A stretch of 64,000 bases of DNA from Alligator mississippiensis (Eukaryota > Chordata > Crocodylia > Alligatoridae). The position numbers and the translations under genes are program-made. The stretch spans positions 26,784,001-26,848,000 of the forward strand of contig NC_081827.1 of the NCBI RefSeq assembly GCF_030867095.1. The letters are read 5' to 3'. The notes beneath the pieces were generated by a model that saw only the letters and a program-made list of their open reading frames with translations, made no database searches and was not told the origin of the DNA. Position 1 is the stretch's first letter; each line of letters starts with the position of its first letter. This document shows, piece after piece, positions 57,350 through 64,000 of this stretch.

Positions 57350-60338
57350 GTACTAAGCTAGTCATACCATCTTGTATGACACATATACACTGAGACCATT
57401 GTCCAATCTTGGACTCCTCACCTTAGTAAAGTGTCCAATGGCTACATTCAGGTGTTCAAACAGGGTATTTACTATAAGCTGTTACTGGTAAACTCTGACT
57501 GTGAATGGGATATGAACTTTGATTTGTTCAGGTTTGAAATCTTAACCCAAAAATATCTGTGCAACATGAAAAGCAAGGTTTTCTTGGTGATATCTTTTAT
57601 TGGATCCATTGTATAGTTGGGAGAGATGTTAGATAAGCTTTCAGGTACATGCCCTTCTGCAGATCACCTTGTCTATCATATCTCCTATCTATACAAAGAC
57701 TTTTCTCCTTTCTCATTTTATGCTAATATATTAAGTGGATTCATTCTATGCTGCTGATTTCCAGGGGCAATTGTCAAACTATTCTGGCTGTTCTGTTTTA
57801 AGCTTCTGCCATTCTTTACCCACCTCCCTTTCTTTATATTCAGTCCTGCGCTATGAGATTGCTTAATTTTTGCATGCTTGGTTTTGCAACCTTAATAGTG
57901 TTCTGCTAACAGGTTTTGGTTTATGAACTCCCTAAGTTTTTAAAAAATCATTTTTAAAGCAAACTCCAAACAACAAAAACTGACATGTGGCATTGTTTTG
58001 GCCTCCCTCACACGTCATCAGCAGGGTTGGAGCCTATAGTTCCATCTCACAGACCTCTGCAGCAGTTACAGGGAAGTCTAAGTGAGGCCTTTTGTCCTGT
58101 AAGTGGGGCTATGTGGTGATGGCATGTGTGCAGTGTGATCAGTACTAGGAGCTGCGAGGGGCTGGGGCATGCTCAGTGGGGATGGGCATCTTCAGAGACT
58201 GTAGCTGCTGTACTCTGAAGAGGTCTCCACAGGGCATGAGTGAACTGGGAATTTTCAAAGGTTTATAATGTGGCCTAATTTGGGTGGATTTTCACAGGGA
58301 TAGCAAAACACATATTCTTAACCACTCTGAGAAATAGCACATTTTTGCTTCCAAAGTATGAGTGCACTAGAGTTTCTTAAAGGGAAGATGGTTAATTTTT
58401 TTTTTAACCATTGCAAGACAATAAATTTTCCCCTGACCTTGTTCTCAGAAATGGCTAAACTCTTTTTCAGGTACTTTTAAAAAAGACTGAGCCTGAAACA
58501 GACTCCCAACATGACAAGTTACAGCCCTAACAATTATGTTTAGCCAAACTTACAAACATTGAATATGAAGTATTATGACCCCAGATACAATAATCTTCTC
58601 ACAATTTGGACTCTTTTACCCTTTGTGAGTCTAATTAACCATTTCATGACTGTAGCTTTTGGCTGTTATAAGTGCTTCCATTTGTAACAGAGTCAAAGGG
58701 AGTTGTGCCTGAACAAGGATTACAAGTGGGACTCTGTGGGCCTTGCTCTTATCTCACACCCACCTTAACCTGGATCTAACTCAGTTGACTTCTGTGAGTC
58801 TTTGAGAGCCCAAAGAGTCTGTGCCCAAGGCAGAGCACCAGTTACAAGGATATTTCCCATGGTGCTTGACACAGATATAAACCCCTGGCAGCTCAAGGAG
58901 TATTGGGTAAATTAACTGAAGCTTTTCTGATCCCATTCCATGTCAGCCAGGAGCAAGAATGGAGGGAGAGGGAAACGAGATATTGTATGTAAAGCACAAA
59001 AGTGCAAAAGTAACTGGAACTGGAGCTTTTCACCAATATACAGGGCATATTTACAGGAGACATTTACTGCAAAGTAGACTAATTAGCTCCATAGTAAACG
59101 TCTCACATCTACACATGTGGCCTTATTAGGCTGCAGGAAACTAATAAACTCCACAGGTGGACTTAGTAAATACAAGTACTATCCTGATGCGGAGTTTTTT
59201 ACTCTGCAGCACCACGTGTGTATATGTTGATGTGGCTGGCTGGGGCGCAAGGGTGCTTCAGAGTGGGGCTGCCTGCCGGCTAGCCCTGCACTGGAGCACT
59301 GTCATGCCCCAGCCAGCACTAGAGTACCCTCATGCTCCAGCCAGCCCCTCCACAGCATGTTGAGCTGAGTCAGCGCAGCTCTGGGCTGGCAGGCTGGCTT
59401 CCTGGGCTCCCTGCCAGCTAGGGCTGCTCTGACCTGGCTCAACGTGCTGTGGTCCTGTAAACATAGTGCCTGGGAGCAATAAACTCCAACATGGTAGGTG
59501 CCAAAGTTTGTTGCTTTGCTTTAATACCACATGTAGATATATGCACAATGACAAGAATTGTAACAGAACATTGGGACTTCTATCTGCAACTCTGTGGTTG
59601 TCTGATATTCCATTCATTGAAGAAGCACTATTTATCTGTTCAAAACTGATGTTGTAAGGGAGAATTTCCTTGGTTAATGCATTCGATATTCTTCTGATTG
59701 ATAGGTCATGATCTTATAATTTTATGAAAATATATCATCAGGTTCTCTCAGGTAAGAGTGAAATCTAATTCAAGTGTAGTTTAAGAGTTATGTAGGACTA
59801 AACAAGCATATGTTTAAATTTAAGCATGCAGATAATCCCATTGAAATTTGGTCCTATATCAGCTATAATAGAACTGCTCAAATAAGTAAGCAGGCACATG
59901 TTTGAGTGTGCTGCTGGCTTCACGGCCTTTGATAAAGAACAAACCTAGGGCATATATCAGTTAAGGGTCAAATGAAGCAACATGTCTCAGCATGTTGATA
60001 TTATATCTATGGAGGAAATACATGTTTAAAAAAAGATACTTGCTAAAACTTAAAGGGGTAATTAAGATCCTGAATCAGATTCCCATGTTAAGGGTTATTA
60101 TAGGCCTTTGGTTTCTGTCCAGCTCCATAGTTTCATTCTGCCTAGTACAGAGATTGGAACTGCCTGTGTAATATGGAACAGATTCCAGCTCCATTCTCAC
60201 ATTCAGGTGTTTGAACCTGGGATTTTGAATTGACTAGTAAATGGAAGTCAACATACAGTACAGTTTAAAACCTATTAAGAAGTTATTCAGGGGAAAATTG
60301 TAAAAAGGCATGATGGAAAATGTATTTCTTTTAAACAG
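57350..60338. other. CDHR3 intron 8
   Basis: Holds a repeat fragment near 57580-57665 (gatatcttttattggatccattgtatagttgg...cccttctgcag) of the family also seen at 61985-62150, and a DNA-transposon-like patch at about 59040-59490. Otherwise nothing seen. Confidence 0.5.
59040..59490. repeat. Probable DNA-transposon remnant
   Basis: ggagacatttactgcaaagtagactaattagct resembles the terminus-like word at 44058, and a GC-rich core follows (59220-59460). No duplication or inverted end could be set. Confidence 0.4.
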
Positions 60339-60507
60339 CTCTAAGATACCTGAAACAGCTACCCCTGGGACACTTCTCTTTGCCCTAAGAGATTACTGCT
60401 ACGATAATGATGTTGAGCCACCAAACAATAAATTTAACTTCACAGGATTGTCTGGACTTGGAAGTAATATATTTACACTGGATCCAGTTGGCTCAGGAAT
60501 AGTTGTG
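60339..60507 (+). CDS. CDHR3: CDHR3 exon 9 (EC4)
   Basis: Acceptor cttttaaacag; 169 bp, phase 2 in and phase 0 out, residues 348-404. It contains IPETATPGTLLFALRDYCYD and PPNNKFNFT, matching the fourth repeat of CDHR3. The donor that keeps phase is GTCAGT (60508-60513), with C at +3, which is uncommon. Confidence 0.9.
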
Positions 60508-62507
60508 GTCAGTTAATTATGATTTTATTTCAGTATGTCTCATTTAAGGAGGCAGCTTTTTATATCTAATTAAGGGCATTTCTTTAGATCACACCCTGGA
60601 TTCATTATCTTTTCAAGAAAAACCATTAGTGTAATTAATGTCATAATGAAGCGAAGGCTGGTGAATGACTGATTTGACAGAAAGTGCACCACAAAATCCT
60701 CTGTGGGAATTTTCTCTGTATATTATAGAGATTATGAAGCAAAATTGCTTTTTATTTAAAAAATCAGAAAGTAGTTTGTTTTCCCCTTTTTTTAACCAAA
60801 CCCACACATTTGTTTGAAATGTCATTCCTAAGGAGTGTAAGACACACAAGAGTGAGCTTCACAACACTAAATTAAAGTTCATTTTTTAACAATTATATGG
60901 GAGTATAGGTAAATCTCAGTGACTTAAATACTGTAGGCTGATCTCAAGACTTACTTTTGTATTTGTGACATGCCATGTAAGGTCCTGGCAATTCAGAAGA
61001 AAGACCATATTCATAACATAAGCCACAAATTCATTACCACCTCTTGACTCCACTGATAAGAATTAACGCACTACTCAAAATAGCAAATTTATATAAATGC
61101 TGTCAGGCCTATGACCAAGATGTAAGCAATTTCCAGGTTAGGTCAGGATCCAGCAAGGCAGTTGAGGACAGGGAGGGATGAACCGGCAGGGGCCAGAACA
61201 AGAAGAGAGCTAGGAATTCAGGAAATAGGAAACCAGAAACAATGATTAGGGCCTGGGATATGAGGCCCAGAGTCAGGGGTTTACCAGAAACCAACTATCT
61301 GTCTGACTGCTAGGTGTCAAACCAAGGGTTGAGACAAGATTGTGGTGAGAGCAGCAGTTCATCAAGGCCAGGAGGTCTGAGACAGGAACAAGACTGAAGG
61401 AGTCCAAGGCAGGAACGCCTGAAAACAGTGCGGCTGGGTCAAGGCCCTAGAGGAAGTGGGAGGGTTTTAAAGCCCTCCTGTCAAGGACTCATAGCTCCCA
61501 TTGTGTCCCCCAGGTCACCTGGTGCCCCACTGGAAACTTCACGGGAGGCCCCAGGCTGGGCTGAGGCTGATATTTATCTAGGTGCTGGGTGGCACTGCTG
61601 CCCAGGCTTCCCTCTGCCAGTATGGAAGACCCAGAGTTGAATCCCATGGGTCCTGACAAATGCACACTATAATTCACACCTGTGCTTTTTGTGTGAAAGA
61701 AGAATGGGTTCCTTGTGCCATTATCAATTTCAACATTTGCAGCTACAAGATCCACATCCACTTGCTTCATATGTGTAATAGTGGTTATTTCATTGATAAA
61801 AAACTATGAAGATTACACTCACTGGCAAGCACAAGGCACAGAAAAATGATAGTTTACATGGTGTGATTGGCATTATACTGTTATAAAAAAGTAGCTGATG
61901 AATCACACAGACCCTAAACTAGGCTAGCTTTTCCTATATTGGTGTAGTAGGGTTGGAGTGTTGTAGTATCTGTGATGGTCCAGGAAATGTCCAGAAGGCA
62001 GGGATTTTTTGCGATACCTTTTTACTGGACCAACAGTATAGTTGGGCCAACACTGGACAAAATTTTGCTCATCAAATGCCCTTCTTCAGGCCTCTAAGAA
62101 GAGACCTGAAGAAGAGATCTCTAAGACCATGCCGTTCATCTAATAAAAGATACCCCCCTCCCCCACAACCCCCCCCCAAACAAAACAAAAAACACATCTT
62201 TGCCCCTCACATAATTCCTGGACCACCATGGCTACAATATCACTCTAACACTACCAGAATGTATAATAGGGTAGTCAATTTGCTACAGCAAAATAACAAA
62301 AAAGATGGTTTTTGCTGTTGGGATTGTTAAACGTGGGGATTTGTTATAAACAAGCTGTGTTATAATGAGGCTATAAGTACATACACTACTCTGAAGGACA
62401 GTGGTACATAACAAATTAGTAAGCTCTTAAAAAAATTCATTTCCAAAGCGTGTACTATGGCTTTACAGAATGAAGTGTAAACATAGTTCTGTTTCTTTTT
62501 AATCTAG
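60508..62507. other. CDHR3 intron 9
   Basis: Carries a repeat at about 61985-62150 and a purine-rich stretch at 61130-61460 with repeated caggag/gaggcag words. No exon-like sequence seen. Confidence 0.5.
61985..62150. repeat. Interspersed repeat fragment with small hairpin
   Basis: gatacctttttactggaccaac and catcaaatgcccttcttcagg share order with 57580-57665. The piece cttcttcaggcctct...agacctgaagaag can fold back. This layout is common in reptile genomes, but I cannot name the family. Confidence 0.5.
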
Positions 62508-62610
62508 TCAGCTAGAGATCTGAATTTTGAAAACCCAGCTAATCAAGCAATGAAGGATGAATATTCTTTGACAGTTGTGGTGCAAGATATTGCATGGCCT
62601 AATTATGCAA
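62508..62610 (+). CDS. CDHR3: CDHR3 exon 10 (EC4), GC donor
   Basis: Acceptor tttaatctag; 103 bp, phase 0 in and phase 1 out, residues 405-439. ARDLNFENPANQ carries the LDYE-type motif. The frame into exon 11 is kept only if the donor is GCAAGT at 62611; the GT four bases further on would put a stop codon at the junction. Confidence 0.88.
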
Positions 62611-62753
62611 GCAAGTATCCATTTTATTCTTTTGTTTAAACTTTTCCTGTGCTGTAATTACATGGGAAAAGATGTATGTGAATTTTGACTAAGTTCCAGA
62701 AAAAAATTCACAGCCACACTTAACCAGCACTTAATCTTCCATTATGTTTCCAG

Positions 62754-62852
62754 ATAATATCTACATTTACATTAAAATACTTCCAGTGAACGAGTTTTTT
62801 CCAGTTTTTGACAATTCATCATATGTATTTAATGTTCCAGAAATTACTCCAG
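62754..62852 (+). CDS. CDHR3: CDHR3 exon 11 (EC4-EC5 junction)
   Basis: Acceptor atgtttccag and donor GTACAG bound 99 bp, phase 1 in and out, residues 439-472. NIYIYIKILPVNEFFPVFD ends one repeat and SYVFNVPEITP opens the next. Confidence 0.92.
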
Positions 62853-63898
62853 GTACAGTAAGTAAAGGCTATGCTACAAAAAGAATGTTTCATGGTACAT
62901 TTTTGTCCATTTTTATTTTTGTAATTTATTTGCATTGGGGTAGCACCTCAAAGACTGAGGCTGCACTGCACAGGCACCTAGTAACAAGTTAGCCTTCAAA
63001 CAAACAAAACATACAAAGGGTGGGAGAAAGAAAGTATTGTTATTCCTAGTCTGCATATGGGGGATTGAGATATGGTGAGATTACACAATTCCCCCAAGCA
63101 ATTTAAGACATTTGTGAAAGTGCCAAAAATTCTGCTCAGATCTCCTGGGTGACAGCCTCATTCCTACTCTGCAGAATTTACACCAGGTAAGGAGGGCTAG
63201 AGCAGCATAAATGGGTCCCCAAAGCCTTGGTTCAGCTGACAGCAAATGTCTTGGCACAAGCATTGTAAATGATGGCCATAAAGCTGCCTTCTAAGACCCC
63301 TCACTGGCACAGTGAATGTGATCAGCAGTGGGAAAGGAGTGTATGGCAGAGATCCCAGGTAGTGCTGCTGCTCGGAGAACGGCTCGTGCAGGCTGCTGCA
63401 TCTCTGCTTTGGCAGACTTTGCAACCCTTTGAGGATTCATTACCAAGAGGATACAAAAGTGGTTTATATTTGTCTTAGCTTCTCTGCCTATGGTCTGTGA
63501 GCACTGAATCTTCCCCTTGAGTTCCAAACTACTGTTCTGGGGCACAAAACCTCCCATTCCCTCAGCTTATACCAAGAACCCAAGTTAGTCTAGTACAATG
63601 TTGGGGGAAAGATGTTTGATGGAATAGATCTGCTTTAACTCTAGCAAAAAATGTACCTTTTTGCAAGAACTTCAGATGTGAAGTTTCCCTCCCCCCAAAA
63701 TATTTCCAGAATATAGAATATTTCTGGCTGTCTTTCTTCCTCTTCCCTGTTTGTTAAATCTAAACACACTCCTTCATCTAACACTGCCTACACCATCTGA
63801 ACTAGGAACTCATTTAGGAGAACCTGATCTTCCTTATATTTTACTTTGTATTCAATGTGTTAAAAGCACTAAAATAACATAAATTCTTTTCTTTTCAG
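62853..63898. other. CDHR3 intron 11
   Basis: Weak MIR-like similarity at about 63040-63130 (gattgagatatggtgagattacac); otherwise nothing recognised. Confidence 0.4.
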
Positions 63899-64000
63899 CT
63901 ACGTCTAAAATTGGAAAAGTGAGTGCCACAGACAAAGATTTGCCATTCGCTGGAATCACGTATTCTATTGTAGGTGGAGGTGGCACTTTTGGTTACACAA
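63899..64000 (+). CDS. CDHR3: CDHR3 exon 12, partial (EC5)
   Basis: Acceptor ctttttcag-type (tcttttcag) at 63890-63898, phase 1 in. It encodes TSKIGKVSATDKDLPFAGI and continues past the window edge. The human position-529 Cys/Tyr variant would map just beyond the end. Confidence 0.92.

Larger units (their letters stand above)
10969..64000 (+). other. CDHR3: CDHR3 locus, exons 1-12, runs off the right edge
   Basis: Twelve exons join in frame to about 505 residues that follow cadherin-related family member 3 from the signal peptide into about the fifth extracellular repeat. The identification rests on diagnostic strings such as LPATGNITENSP, NSNPLTDAF, HLFDLQIYV, KDPDDEGF and ATDKDLP, which align in order with vertebrate CDHR3. 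CDHR3 is a type I membrane cadherin of ciliated airway epithelium; in humans it is the entry receptor of rhinovirus C. Cadherin calcium motifs are present: DVNEPP (exon 3), INDEAP (exon 6), IDREA and DINDNPP (exon 8), DLNFENP (exon 10). The membrane span and cytoplasmic tail lie outside the window. Introns carry the CR1, ERV, gypsy and MITE insertions listed separately; none interrupts an exon. Confidence 0.93.

Noticed and set aside
62611-62620. GT donor at 62615 for CDHR3 exon 10.
   Set aside because: It would give a stop codon directly at the junction with exon 11, whereas the GC donor four bases earlier keeps frame and homology.
1-64000. CRISPR arrays, bacterial operons, rRNA or tRNA genes.
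   Set aside because: Exon-intron structure and LINE/LTR content show vertebrate nuclear DNA; no regularly spaced direct repeats or RNA-gene folds were seen.

Overview
The window is vertebrate nuclear DNA, most likely from a sauropsid (crocodilian or turtle). The evidence is many CR1 LINE copies with the 3' end typical of reptiles and birds, a MIR-type SINE, hAT and Tc1/mariner MITEs, and a Ty3/gypsy element, all around one widely spaced host gene. The species cannot be fixed from sequence alone. Most of the DNA is AT-rich intron or intergenic sequence; the long ORFs belong to retroelements.

Host gene. Twelve exons on the + strand, from 10969 to the right edge, join in frame into about 505 residues: a signal peptide and the first cadherin repeats of cadherin-related family member 3 (CDHR3). 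Exon 1 is a 46-bp signal-peptide exon at 10969-11014; exon 12 runs off the window. Every junction keeps phase. One intron (exon 10 to 11) must use a GC-AG pair, and one donor (exon 9) is GTCAGT. Introns 4 and 6 are each about 12 kb, largely because of nested retroelements.

Retroelements. (i) Two copies of one endogenous-retrovirus family (3308-7119 and 35262-39464) have complete LTRs, 5-bp target duplications, a primer-binding site matching tRNA-Ser(GCU), a Gag-like ORF whose ATG straddles the LTR/PBS boundary, and a splice acceptor followed by a 65-codon single-span membrane-protein ORF in the env position. Neither has pol. A related solo LTR sits inside the 5' LTR of the second copy. (ii) A 6.65-kb Ty3/gypsy element (46038-52687, coding on the - strand) has the order gag-protease-integrase-RT-RNase H, that is the Gmr1-type arrangement with integrase before RT, plus a SCAN-like Gag and a tRNA-Gly(GCC) PBS. 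It is decayed by several stops. (iii) At least five CR1 copies are present. Two are split by LTR elements, giving a four-level nest in intron 4: CR1, then a 1.95-kb LTR-like element, then the ERV, then a solo LTR. (iv) Several hAT MITEs with 8-bp duplications and one Tc1/mariner-like MITE with TA duplications are scattered through the introns.

The strongest candidate for something undescribed is the pol-less ERV family that carries gag plus a conserved mini membrane protein on its own splice acceptor. Its LTRs lie in sense orientation upstream of, and inside, CDHR3. No tools were run: family names rest on motif recognition, repeat edges are by eye, and identities were not calculated.
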